A stretch of 64,000 bases of DNA, taken from positions 41,284-105,283 of the forward strand of contig NZ_BCRO01000054.1 in NCBI RefSeq assembly GCF_001552635.1, given 5' to 3'. Positions 50,094 to 60,963 of the stretch are shown here, piece by piece; within the stretch, counting starts at the first letter, position 1, and each line of letters starts with the position of its first letter. Made by a program: the position numbers and the translations under genes. Under the pieces are notes generated by a model. It searched no databases. It was given only the letters and a program-made list of their open reading frames with translations, and was not told the DNA's origin. Source of the DNA: Actinomadura hibisca NBRC 15177. GTDB taxonomy: Bacteria > Actinomycetota > Actinomycetes > Streptosporangiales > Streptosporangiaceae.

Positions 50094-50642
50094 ATGTCCG
50101 ACGGACGCCAACCCTGCCACTGCGTGCTCGACCACGACTACGGCGACCGCGACCGTCTGGACAACTTCCTGCTCCGCACGATCGTGCACATCACCCAGTA
50201 CGGCTGGAGCGTGGTGCTGGTCCAGCCGGAGGAGGACGTGCCGGGCTGGGCCTACACCCTCGGCCTGTGGCACAGCCACCGCGCCCCCGAACTCGCGATG
50301 TTCGGGGGCGACGTGTACGAGATGGAGGAGAGCCTCAACGCGCTCGGCCGCCAGGCCGCCGCGGGCACTCCCCCGGCCGACGGCGAGCGCCGCGCCGACG
50401 CCGCCCGGGGCGAGCCCGCCGCCTTCCGCCTGGTGGACACGCGCTGGTACGAGCCGATGTTCCCGGGCGCGGTGGAGTTCTACCGGCGGCCCCCGCTGCC
50501 GATGCTCCAGGTGGTGTGGCCCGACGACCAGGGCCTGTTCCTGTGGCAGCCGGGCACCGCGCTCCCCTACCGCCGCTCCCAGCCCTGGTTGTGGCTCAGC
50601 CCGACGCAGCACCCGCGCGGGATCTGGACGCGCCGCCTGTAA
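50094..50642 (+). CDS. DUF4262 domain protein
   Basis: A 182-residue soluble protein with the DUF4262 pattern: IVHITQYGWSVVLVQP, WAYTLGLWHSHRAPELAMFG and QVVWPDDQGLFLW. Common in actinomycetes; function unknown. ATG at 50094. Confidence 0.8.
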   Translation: MSDGRQPCHCVLDHDYGDRDRLDNFLLRTIVHITQYGWSVVLVQPEEDVPGWAYTLGLWHSHRAPELAMFGGDVYEMEESLNALGRQAAAGTPPADGERRADAARGEPAAFRLVDTRWYEPMFPGAVEFYRRPPLPMLQVVWPDDQGLFLWQPGTALPYRRSQPWLWLSPTQHPRGIWTRRL

Positions 50643-50659
50643 GGCGTAGGGTCTACCGG

Positions 50660-51187
50660 GTGTTCGGACCCATCGCGGAGCCCCTGCGGACCTCCCGCCT
50701 CCTGCTGGAGCCGCTGGCCGTCCACCATGCCGAGGAGATGGCCGGGGTCCTGGACGACGCCCGCCTGCACGAGTACATCGGCGGCGAACCCCTGACGCCC
50801 GAGGAGCTGCGCGCCCGCTACGAGCACCTGGTGGCGGGCCCCGCGCCGTTCCACCAGGAGTACTGGCTGAACTGGACGGTCTTCCGCCGCCGCGACGGCA
50901 GGGCGGTGGGCTACGTGCAGGCGACGGTGACCCCGGCGGCGGAGGGCCTGCGCGCGTCGGTGGCGTGGGTGGTCGGGATGAACCACCAGGGCTTCGGCTT
51001 CGCGACGGAGGCGGCGGCGGCGATGCTGGCGTGGTTGCGGGCGCACGGGATCACCGACGTCCGGGCGTCGATCCACCCGGACAACCTCGCGTCGGCGGCC
51101 GTGGCGCGCAAGCTGGGCCTGCATCCGACCACCGAGCGGGACGAGGACGAGACCGTCTGGCGACATGTCCCGCAGACCGGGGCATAA
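50660..51187 (+). CDS. GNAT family N-acetyltransferase (RimJ/RimL type)
   Basis: A 175-residue acetyltransferase: LRTSRLLLEPLAVHHAEEMA at the start, the CoA-binding turn MNHQGFGFATEAAAAMLAW and SIHPDNLASAAVARKLGL. The acceptor is unknown. The GTG at 50660 follows the DUF4262 stop by 17 bases, suggesting co-transcription. Confidence 0.83.
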   Translation: MFGPIAEPLRTSRLLLEPLAVHHAEEMAGVLDDARLHEYIGGEPLTPEELRARYEHLVAGPAPFHQEYWLNWTVFRRRDGRAVGYVQATVTPAAEGLRASVAWVVGMNHQGFGFATEAAAAMLAWLRAHGITDVRASIHPDNLASAAVARKLGLHPTTERDEDETVWRHVPQTGA

Positions 51188-51278
51188 CATCCTGATCTCG
51201 CGCTGCGGCATACGGGCCGTGAACGGGTAGGCGACAATCGACAAGGTCGCACACCCCCTGTAGCCGAGGAGTCGAGGA

Positions 51279-53390
<2,112 letters not shown>

Positions 53391-53393
53391 CGC

Positions 53394-53804
53394 TCACTGC
53401 CCGCCCGCGCGCAGCGCCGTCAAGAACACCAGCACGAACGTGACCAGCGCGACCACGCCGTGCACCAGCACCGCCGGGCCCGGCAGCGCCTGTCCGGTGC
53501 CGCGCGCGTGCCGCCCGCCGCCGCCCACCAGCCAGCGGGTGAACAGCAGCAGCCCCTGGAAGATCACCAGGACCAGCGTGCCGAACGCCGCCCACGCGAA
53601 CCCGGCCGCCCCCGTCACCAGGTAGGCGACCCACAACGCGAGGCCCGCCACCGCCGACAGCGGATGCCCGACCAGCACCGCCGCCGGGTACCGCGTCACC
53701 TTGGCGGGCTGGGCGCGCAGCCCGCCGCCCGCCAGCCATTGCAGCAGCAGGCGGGCTCCCGCCGCAGCGGTCACCAACCACACCACCAGCGCGGCGAACC
53801 TCAC
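53394..53804 (-). CDS. Four-helix membrane protein of unknown function
   Basis: A 136-residue protein with four hydrophobic segments (about 2-24, 41-64, 67-88 and 112-131). GTG at 53804 preceded by AAAGGAG. No known family recognised. Its end is four bases from the glgX stop, convergent. Confidence 0.7.
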   Translation of the reverse strand: MRFAALVVWLVTAAAGARLLLQWLAGGGLRAQPAKVTRYPAAVLVGHPLSAVAGLALWVAYLVTGAAGFAWAAFGTLVLVIFQGLLLFTRWLVGGGGRHARGTGQALPGPAVLVHGVVALVTFVLVFLTALRAGGQ

Positions 53805-53915
53805 ATTCGCTCCTTTCGGCGCGGTCGGCCTCCCAGGGCCCAAGTGTCCCCCGGACCGCCCCGTACCACCCCGGATTCGCGCACTCGGCGGAGGAAAACC
53901 CTTAACCTGCGATCC

Positions 53916-54635
53916 ATGGAGCGATTCCCCGACGACCCAGCGGCCCTGCGCGACGCCTACGCCTACCCCGGCGACGGCGTGTGGTTGCGCGCCAACATGG
54001 TGGCCAGCGCCGACGGGGCCGCCGTCCACGAGGGCCGCGCGGGCGGGCTCGGCAACCCCAACGACCAGCGGGTGCTGCAACTGCTGCGCGGCCTGGCCGA
54101 CGTCGTGATCGCCGGGGCGGGCACCGTGCGCGCCGAGGGGTACGGCCCGGTCCGGCCCGGCCCCGACTGGCACGAGTGGCGCGGCGACCGGCCGCTCGCC
54201 CCGCCGCTCGCGATCGTGTCGGGCGCGCTCAACCTGGATCTCGACGCGCCGGTGTTCACCGAGGCGGCCACGCCCACCATCGTGCTGACCACCGAGGCCG
54301 CCGGTGAGGCGCGCATCGCGGCGGCCCGCAAGCGCGCCGACGTCGTGGTGGCGGGCGGCGACCGGCTGGACTGGGCCGCCGCGCTCGGGGCGCTGGCCGA
54401 ACGCGGGCTGCGCCGGATGTTGTGCGAGGGCGGCCCGCGCGTGCTGGACCAGCTCGTGACGGCCGGGCTGCTGGACGAGTTGTGCCTGACGGTCAGCCCG
54501 ATGCTGGTGGGCGGCGACGCGTTCCGCATCCTGAACGGCCCGCCCGCCGCCGACCCGCTGCGGCTGCGCCTCACCCGCCTGCTGCGCGACGAGGACGACT
54601 TCCTGTTCCTGCGCTACGCCAACCGCAACGAGTAG
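53916..54635 (+). CDS. RibD-C/dihydrofolate-reductase-like pyrimidine reductase family protein (copy 1)
   Basis: A 239-residue NAD(P)H-dependent reductase-like fold: ANMVASADGAAVHEGRAGGL, DVVIAGAGTVRAEGYGP, RMLCEGGPRVLDQLV and CLTVSPMLVGGD, all RibD C-terminal domain hallmarks. The deaminase half of RibD is absent, so it is not a full riboflavin enzyme. The substrate is unknown. It converges and overlaps by 22 bases with a homologue. Confidence 0.85.
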   Translation: MERFPDDPAALRDAYAYPGDGVWLRANMVASADGAAVHEGRAGGLGNPNDQRVLQLLRGLADVVIAGAGTVRAEGYGPVRPGPDWHEWRGDRPLAPPLAIVSGALNLDLDAPVFTEAATPTIVLTTEAAGEARIAAARKRADVVVAGGDRLDWAAALGALAERGLRRMLCEGGPRVLDQLVTAGLLDELCLTVSPMLVGGDAFRILNGPPAADPLRLRLTRLLRDEDDFLFLRYANRNE

Positions 54636-55321
54636 CGCAGGAACAGCACGCCGTCGTCGTGGTAGACGGCGGTGGGCTCCACCGGCACCTCGGCGGGCAA
54701 CTCCCGCAGCAGCCGCGTGTGGCGGGCACTGCCGTGCAGGGTGGGCGCGATGTTCAGGCACACCTCGTCGACCAGCCCGTCGCGGACCAGCGCGGTGGTC
54801 AGCACCGGCCCGCCCTCGCACAGCAGCCGCCGGTGCCCCATCTCCTCGCGCAGGACGCGCAGGGCCTCGGACAGGTCCACCTCGTCGTCGCCCGCCGCGA
54901 CCACCGGCACCGTCCTCGGCACCAGCGAGTGGTGGTTCGCCGCGCGCGAGGTGACCACGACCGTCGGCGTCTCGGCCACCGTGAACAGCGGCAACGTCCA
55001 GTCCAGGTCGAGCGAGCGGCTCACCACCACGATCGGGGCGGGCGGGCCGCCGCGCCGGTCGCGCAGCTCGGGCCGCAGCCGGGCGGGGCCGAGCCGCCCG
55101 GTGCGGACGGTGGCCGCGCCGACCAGGATCGCGTCCGACAGGGCGCGCAGCGTGCGGAACACCCGCATGTCGGCCGCGCCGCCGAGGCCGTCGGTCCAGC
55201 CGTCGGCGTCGGTGACGGTGCCGTCGGCGCTCATCACCATGCCGACGCGCAGCGCGGGCGCGTCGCCGTAGGCGTCCCACGGATCGACGTCGGTGGCGGG
55301 CTCGGGCAACAAACGGCGCAT
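54614..55321 (-). CDS. RibD-C/dihydrofolate-reductase-like pyrimidine reductase family protein (copy 2)
   Basis: A 235-residue paralogue of the gene facing it: VGMVMSADGTVTDADGWTDG, DAILVGAATVRTGRLGP, RRLLCEGGPVLTTALV and CLNIAPTLHGSAR. ATG at 55321; a TTG at 55330 is also possible. The two products end with the same type of strand (VLFLRYSLR and FLFLRYANR), so they are probably an inverted duplication. Confidence 0.85.
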   Translation of the reverse strand: MRRLLPEPATDVDPWDAYGDAPALRVGMVMSADGTVTDADGWTDGLGGAADMRVFRTLRALSDAILVGAATVRTGRLGPARLRPELRDRRGGPPAPIVVVSRSLDLDWTLPLFTVAETPTVVVTSRAANHHSLVPRTVPVVAAGDDEVDLSEALRVLREEMGHRRLLCEGGPVLTTALVRDGLVDEVCLNIAPTLHGSARHTRLLRELPAEVPVEPTAVYHDDGVLFLRYSLRLA

Positions 55322-55394
55322 GACCTGCAACCTTAGCGAAAGTGATCAGGCCCCGGCCGCCCGCGTTGTCGGAGGCTCCCGTCAAGATGGGGGC

Positions 55395-56468
55395 ATGGAC
55401 CTGCCGATCAGCCTGCCGTTCGCGCCCATGCTGGCCAAGGCCGTCAAGACCATGCCGCAGGGCGAGGTGCTGTACGAGCCCAAGTGGGACGGGTTCCGCT
55501 GCGTCGTCTTCCGCGACGGCGACGAGGTGGAGCTGTCCAGCCGCGGCGAGAAGCCGCTGACCCGCTACTTCCCCGAGCTGGTGGAGGCGGTGCGAAGGGA
55601 GCTGCCGGAGCGGTGCGTGCTGGACGGGGAGATCGTGCTGCGCAAGGGGCCGCGCCTGGACTTCGACGGCCTCCAGCAGCGCATCCACCCGGCCGCGTCC
55701 CGGATCAAGCTGCTGTCGAAGCAGACGCCCGCGTCGTTCGTGGCCTTCGACCTGCTGGCGCTCGGCGACGCGTCGCTGCTGGACCTGCCGCTGGCGCAAC
55801 GGCGGCAGCGGCTGGTCGACACCCTCGCCGGGGTGAAGCCGCCGATCCACCTGACCCCGGCCTCCGACTCCTACGACACCGCGCTGCGCTGGTTCGACGA
55901 GTTCGAGGGCGCCGGGCTGGACGGTGTGATCGCCAAGCCGCTCGACCGGCCCTACGAGCAGGACAAGCGCGTGCAGTGGAAGGTCAAGCACGAGCGCACC
56001 GCCGACTGCGTGGTGGCGGGGTTCCGCTGGCACAAGTCCGGGCCGGTCGTGGGGTCGCTGCTGCTCGGCCTGTACGACGACGCGGGCAGGCTCCAGCACG
56101 TGGGCGTGTCGGCGTCGTTCACGATGAAGCGCCGCGCCGAGCTGGTGGACGAGCTGGCGCCCTACCGGATGGACGGCTTCGCCGACCACCCGTGGGCGGG
56201 CTGGGCCGAGCAGACCGAGGACACCGCCGACCGGATGCCGGGCGCGCTGTCGCGGTGGAGCGGCAAGCGGAACCTGGAGTGGGTGCCGCTGCGGCCCGAG
56301 CTGGTGGTCGAGGTCGCCTACGACGGGATGGAGGGCGACCGTATCCGCCACACCGCCCGCTTCCGCCGCTGGCGGCCCGACCGCACGCCCGAGTCGTGCG
56401 ACTACGAGCAGCTGGAGGTGCCGGTGGCCTACGACCTGGACGACATCCTGGGCACAACCGACTCCTGA
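55395..56468 (+). CDS. ligC: ATP-dependent DNA ligase (LigC type)
   Basis: A 357-residue ligase. The adenylated Lys30 is in EPKWDGFR, followed by SSRGEKPLTRYFPELV, LDGEIV, FVAFDLLAL, GLDGVIAKPL and the motif V region WKVKHERTADCVV. An OB-fold completes it (about 215-345). Size and lack of extra domains match mycobacterial LigC, which joins nicks in DNA repair and end-joining. No Ku or LigD is nearby. ATG at 55395. Confidence 0.88.
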   Translation: MDLPISLPFAPMLAKAVKTMPQGEVLYEPKWDGFRCVVFRDGDEVELSSRGEKPLTRYFPELVEAVRRELPERCVLDGEIVLRKGPRLDFDGLQQRIHPAASRIKLLSKQTPASFVAFDLLALGDASLLDLPLAQRRQRLVDTLAGVKPPIHLTPASDSYDTALRWFDEFEGAGLDGVIAKPLDRPYEQDKRVQWKVKHERTADCVVAGFRWHKSGPVVGSLLLGLYDDAGRLQHVGVSASFTMKRRAELVDELAPYRMDGFADHPWAGWAEQTEDTADRMPGALSRWSGKRNLEWVPLRPELVVEVAYDGMEGDRIRHTARFRRWRPDRTPESCDYEQLEVPVAYDLDDILGTTDS

Positions 56469-56520
56469 GGCCACCGCGCCCGCCCGCCGCCAGGGCGATG
56501 GCGACGGGCGGGAGGCGGTA

Positions 56521-58209
56521 CTACGGACGCCGGATTTCGTTGTCGATGGTCTCCTGAAGGAGGTCGCGGTCGGAGCGGGCGGCCTGGCGGGCGCTGTAGG
56601 GGCGCAGGTAGGTCTGCTCCAGGCCGGGCTCGCGGTCCTCCACCACGAAGGTCGCCTTGGTGGTGGCCTCCGCGCCGGGGGTGCGCACGGTCGGCACGGT
56701 CTTGAAGTCGGCGGTCATCGCCCGCTTGTCGATCCGGGTGATCACGTAGCCGCGCTGGTTGTTGTAGAACTTCAGATGCGGGTTGATCTTCAGGAACGGC
56801 TGGGTCGCCGGGTCGGAGTCGCCGCCGTCGCCGCCGCTGGTGATGGACGAGCAGACGAGCTCGGCCCCCACCGCCGGCGAGTCGGGGTCGTCGTAGTTCT
56901 CCTTGATCTCGCTGGCCCAGTGCGCGTGCACGTCGCCGGTCAGCACGACGGGGTTGCGCACGCCCGCGTCCACCCAGCCCTTGGTGATGCGGTCGCGGGA
57001 GGCGGTGTAGCCGTCCCAGCCGTCCATGCTGGTGACCTTGAGCGGCCCGGCGTTGTTGTCGCGCTGGGCGAAGAACACCTGCTGGCCGAGGATGTCCCAG
57101 CGGGCGGTGGAGCGGCGGAAGCCGTCCAGCAGCCACTGCTCCTGGCGGTCGCCGGTGATGGAGCGTGCGGGGTCGGAGGCGGCGGCGCAGTTCTTGTAGC
57201 CGTCGCCGCACGCCTGGTCGTCGCGGAACTGGCGGGTGTCGAGCATGTGGAAGTTGGCGAGCTTGCCCCACTGGACGCGCCGGTAGAGCTGCATGTCCGG
57301 GCCGTTCGGGATCGAGCCGCGGCGCAGCGGCATGTTCTCGTAGTACGCCTGGAACGCGGCGGCGCGGCGCTTGCGGAACTCGGCCGGGTCGGGGGTGTCG
57401 GAGCTGGCCTCGGGCACGTCGCCCGCCCAGTTGTTCTCGACCTCGTGGTCGTCGAACACGATCAGCCAGGGCGCGACGGCGTGCGCGGCCTGGAGGTCGG
57501 GGTCGGCCTTGTACTGGGCGTGCCGCTGCCGGTAGTTGGCGAGCGTGACGGTCTCGGGGCCCTCGTGGTCGCGGACGTTGCCGCCGGGGACGGTGTAGAC
57601 GCCCTTCCGGTACTCGTACTGGTAGTCGCCGAGGTGCAGCACCAGGTCGGGGTGCTCCTCCGCCAGTCGCCCGTACGCTGTGAACAGGCCGTGCTCGTAC
57701 TGCGAGCACGAGACGAACGCCATCGCCAGCGCGGGCCCGAACGAGTCGCGGCGCGGCGCGGTGCGGGTGAGGCCGACCGGCGAGAGGTGGCCGCCGACGC
57801 GGAACCGGTACCAGTAGTCGCGGCCGGGACGCAGGCCGCCCAGCTCCACGTGCACGCTGTGCGCGGTCTCGGCGCGCGCGACGGCCGTGCCCTTGCGGTC
57901 GACGCGGCGGAAACGCTCGTCGGAGGAGACCTCCCACTCCACCGGGATGTCGGTCGCGGGCATCGCGCCGAGGCCGTCCTCGGCGAGGGGGTTGAGGGCG
58001 AGGCGCGTCCAGAGCACGAACCCGCCGGGGTCGGGGTCGCCGGAGGCGACGCCGAGGGTGAAGGGGTCGGTCGGCAGGGAGGCGCCGCCACGGCGCAGCG
58101 GCGCGGCCTGCGCAGATCCAGCGGGCACCGCGACAGCCGCAGCTCCGGCGGCCAGGCCGGTGGTGACCAGGAACGTCCGGCGGTCGAGCGGGCGGGGGGC
58201 AGCGGCCAT
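56521..58209 (-). CDS. phoD: PhoD-type alkaline phosphatase
   Basis: A 562-residue Tat-exported phosphodiesterase/phosphatase. The Tat motif DRRTFLVTTG is at about 9-18, with a signal ending near AQAA. Metal-binding segments are FVSCSQYEHG, LHLGDYQYEY, FDDHEVENNW and LTGDVHAHW. It probably needs Ca and Fe, as PhoD does. The start at 58209 agrees with the Tat signal; an upstream ATG-like extension to 58257 would spoil it. Typically Pho-regulated, though no PHO box is seen. Confidence 0.92.
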   Translation of the reverse strand: MAAAPRPLDRRTFLVTTGLAAGAAAVAVPAGSAQAAPLRRGGASLPTDPFTLGVASGDPDPGGFVLWTRLALNPLAEDGLGAMPATDIPVEWEVSSDERFRRVDRKGTAVARAETAHSVHVELGGLRPGRDYWYRFRVGGHLSPVGLTRTAPRRDSFGPALAMAFVSCSQYEHGLFTAYGRLAEEHPDLVLHLGDYQYEYRKGVYTVPGGNVRDHEGPETVTLANYRQRHAQYKADPDLQAAHAVAPWLIVFDDHEVENNWAGDVPEASSDTPDPAEFRKRRAAAFQAYYENMPLRRGSIPNGPDMQLYRRVQWGKLANFHMLDTRQFRDDQACGDGYKNCAAASDPARSITGDRQEQWLLDGFRRSTARWDILGQQVFFAQRDNNAGPLKVTSMDGWDGYTASRDRITKGWVDAGVRNPVVLTGDVHAHWASEIKENYDDPDSPAVGAELVCSSITSGGDGGDSDPATQPFLKINPHLKFYNNQRGYVITRIDKRAMTADFKTVPTVRTPGAEATTKATFVVEDREPGLEQTYLRPYSARQAARSDRDLLQETIDNEIRRP

Positions 58210-58474
58210 CGGGGAGACCTTTCGGCGTGTCCGGCAGTGGTCGCCGGTCAGCCTCATCGCCTCTGGTGGCCGCCGTGTGCCGTACGGGTGTCCATGGTCC
58301 CAACAATGAAGATCATCGAGGCGGCGGCGCGCGGCCGTGTCGCAGAAGTCCGAGCCTGGAACGGGAAAAGAAGGGGAATCGCCCCTGGAGAAAGCACGAA
58401 GTGGGTGCTAAGCTCGTGACTTACGCGTTTTGCGCGCACAGAGCCCACCCTATGTCTAGGAGAGTACAAGACAC

Positions 58475-60922
58475 ATGGGAGTTCGTCAAGTCAAGCCGGT
58501 GCCGGCCCCGGACGCCACGGACGGTGCCGCCGCCGTCCCGAACGACGCCCGCGAAGCCGCGCTGCGCACCGAACAGGAGCGCGTCACGCGGATCTACGCG
58601 CGGCTGGACGCCGAGCGCGCGGCGGCCGAGACCGCGCTGCGCTCCGGTCCGGCCAAGGGCGGGGGCGGCGGGTTCCAGGCCACGTTCGAGCGCGAGGTGA
58701 ACACCGACGAGGCGGCCCGCAGGCTGGCGCACCTGTCGGGCGTCGAGCGGGCGTTGTGCTTCGGCCGCATCGACCACCGGGGCGGCGACACCTTCTACGT
58801 CGGCCGCATCGGGCTGCGCGACGAGCACCGCGAGCCGCTGCTCATCGACTGGCGGGCCACGGCCGCGCGCCCGTTCTACACCGCCACGCCCAGCTCCCCC
58901 GGCACCCTGGCGCGCCGCCGCCACCTGCACCTGCGCGACCGCGCGGTGGCGCGGATCGACGACGAGGTGTTCGACCTGGAGGGCCTGTCGGCCGACGACC
59001 GGTCCACCATCGTCGGCGAGGCCGCGCTGCTGGCCACGCTGCGGCGCGGCCGCACCGGCCGGATGGGCGACGTGGTCGCGACCATCCAGGAGGAGCAGGA
59101 CCAGGTCATCCGCTCGGCGCTGCAGGGCGTGCTGGTGGTGCAGGGCGGGCCGGGCACCGGCAAGACCGTCGCGGCGCTGCACCGCGCGGCGTTCCTGCTG
59201 TACACCCACCGCGAGGTGCTGGAGCGGCGCGGCGTGCTGGTGGTCGGACCGAACGCGACGTTCATGCGCTACATCGAGCAGGTGCTGCCGGGCCTCGGCG
59301 AGACCGACGTGGCGCTGGCGACGGTGGGCGAGCTGTTCCCGGGCGTGCGCGCGACCGCCGTCGAGACGCCGGAGGCCGCGGTGGTCAAGGGCGGCCTGCG
59401 GATGGCGGGCCTGGTGGAGTCGGCGGTGCTGGACCGCCAGCGCGTGCCCGACGGCGATCTGGAGGTCGAGGCCGACGGGCTGACGCTGCGCGTGGAGCAC
59501 GCCGCGTGCGCGAAGATCCGCGACCGGGCGCGGGCGCTGCGCGCGCCGCACAACCTCCAGCGCCGCGTGTTCGTGCACGAGCTGCTGGAGGCCCTGGCCA
59601 CCGACCGCGCCGAGCAGTACGAGCGGATCTCCGACGAGCCGCTGGAGCAGATGGCGCGCGAGGGCGGCATCCCGTCCTGGTTGCGCGAGCTGATGGAGGA
59701 GTCGGCCGGCGATCCGCTGATGGACGAGACCGACCTGCGGCTGGCCAAGCAGGAGTTGTGGCAGGACCCGCGCGTGCGCGCCGAGATCGACGCGCTGTGG
59801 CCGGAGCTGACGCCGCAACAACTGCTGGCGGAGCTGTTCGACGACCCCGACACGCTGCGCCGCGTCGGCTCGCTGTTCACGCCCGAGGAACTGGGCCTGC
59901 TGTACCGCCCGGCGGGGTCGCCGTGGACGGTGTCGGACGTGCCGCTGCTGGACGAGGCCGCCGAGCTGCTGGGCGCGCCGGAGAACTCCGCCGAGCGGGC
60001 CCACCGGCGGGCCGTCGAGCGGGAGCGGGCGGCCGAGGAGCTGTACGCGCGCGAGGTCATCGAGACGTCCGGGATCGAGCAGGTCGGCCTCTCCGAGATC
60101 GACCGCGTGAACGCCCGCGAGCTGGCCGAACGGCACGTGGAGGACGCGCTGGACCTGGCCGAGCGCCAGCACGACGACGGCCTGCGGCTCACCACCGCGC
60201 AGCGCGCCGCGTCCGACCGCGAGTGGGCGTACGGGCACGTCATCGTGGACGAGGCACAGGAGTTGTCGGAGATGGCCTGGCGGGCGGTGATGCGCCGGGT
60301 GCCGACGCGTTCCCTCACCGTGGTGGGCGACATCGCGCAGACGGGCAGCGCGGCGGGCGCGCGGTCGTGGGGCCAGATGCTCGACCGGTACGTGCCGGGC
60401 CGCTGGCGGGAGCAGCGACTCATGGTCAACTACCGGACGCCCGCCGCCATCATGAAGGTCGCGGCCGACGTGCTGGCGGTGGTCGCGCCGGACCAGACGC
60501 CGCCGGAGCCGGTGCGCGACGACGGCCCGCCGCCGCTGGCGGTGCGCGTCGCGCCGGACGACCTGGCGACGCGGCTGCCGGAGCTGGTGGCGGCCGAGTC
60601 CGCCGAGATCGGGGACGGGTCCGGCGCGGGCCGGGTCGCGGTGATCGCGTCCGGCGCCCGGCACGGCGCGGTGCTCGCGGCGCTGCCGGGCACGGAGGCG
60701 GGGGCCACCCCCGAGGCGCTGGACGCGCCCGTCGTGGTGCTGACCGCCGAGGAGGCGAAGGGCCTGGAGTTCGACGCGGTGCTGGTCGTGGACCCGGCGG
60801 GGATCGTGACGGAGTCGCCGCGCGGCGGCCAGGACCTGTACGTGGCCGTGACAAGAGCGACGCGGCGGCTGACGGTCATCCACGACAACGACCTGCCGGA
60901 CCTACTGTCAACACTGCGCTAA
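58475..60922 (+). CDS. helR: HelR/HelD-type RNA polymerase recycling ATPase (UvrD-like)
   Basis: An 815-residue SF1-like ATPase. An N-terminal antiparallel coiled-coil (about 22-60: EAALRTEQERVTRIYARL) inserts in the secondary channel of RNA polymerase in known relatives. Then come Walker A QGGPGTGKT (about 223-231), VDEAQELSEMAWR and MVNYRTPAAIM. HelR proteins in actinomycetes displace rifamycins from polymerase and confer tolerance (established). TAGGAGAG stands before the ATG. I see no clear rifamycin-associated element upstream. Ends in a perfect terminator. Confidence 0.88.
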   Translation: MGVRQVKPVPAPDATDGAAAVPNDAREAALRTEQERVTRIYARLDAERAAAETALRSGPAKGGGGGFQATFEREVNTDEAARRLAHLSGVERALCFGRIDHRGGDTFYVGRIGLRDEHREPLLIDWRATAARPFYTATPSSPGTLARRRHLHLRDRAVARIDDEVFDLEGLSADDRSTIVGEAALLATLRRGRTGRMGDVVATIQEEQDQVIRSALQGVLVVQGGPGTGKTVAALHRAAFLLYTHREVLERRGVLVVGPNATFMRYIEQVLPGLGETDVALATVGELFPGVRATAVETPEAAVVKGGLRMAGLVESAVLDRQRVPDGDLEVEADGLTLRVEHAACAKIRDRARALRAPHNLQRRVFVHELLEALATDRAEQYERISDEPLEQMAREGGIPSWLRELMEESAGDPLMDETDLRLAKQELWQDPRVRAEIDALWPELTPQQLLAELFDDPDTLRRVGSLFTPEELGLLYRPAGSPWTVSDVPLLDEAAELLGAPENSAERAHRRAVERERAAEELYAREVIETSGIEQVGLSEIDRVNARELAERHVEDALDLAERQHDDGLRLTTAQRAASDREWAYGHVIVDEAQELSEMAWRAVMRRVPTRSLTVVGDIAQTGSAAGARSWGQMLDRYVPGRWREQRLMVNYRTPAAIMKVAADVLAVVAPDQTPPEPVRDDGPPPLAVRVAPDDLATRLPELVAAESAEIGDGSGAGRVAVIASGARHGAVLAALPGTEAGATPEALDAPVVVLTAEEAKGLEFDAVLVVDPAGIVTESPRGGQDLYVAVTRATRRLTVIHDNDLPDLLSTLR

Positions 60923-60928
60923 CCCACA

Positions 60929-60958
60929 GGGGACCACCCCACCAACGGGGTGGTCCCC
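60929..60958. terminator. Bidirectional terminator between helR and sulfatase
   Basis: Perfect 12-bp stem (GGGGACCACCCC at 60929-60940, complement at 60947-60958), six-base loop, seven bases after the helR stop and six before the convergent sulfatase stop. Confidence 0.88.
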
Positions 60959-60963
60959 CTACC

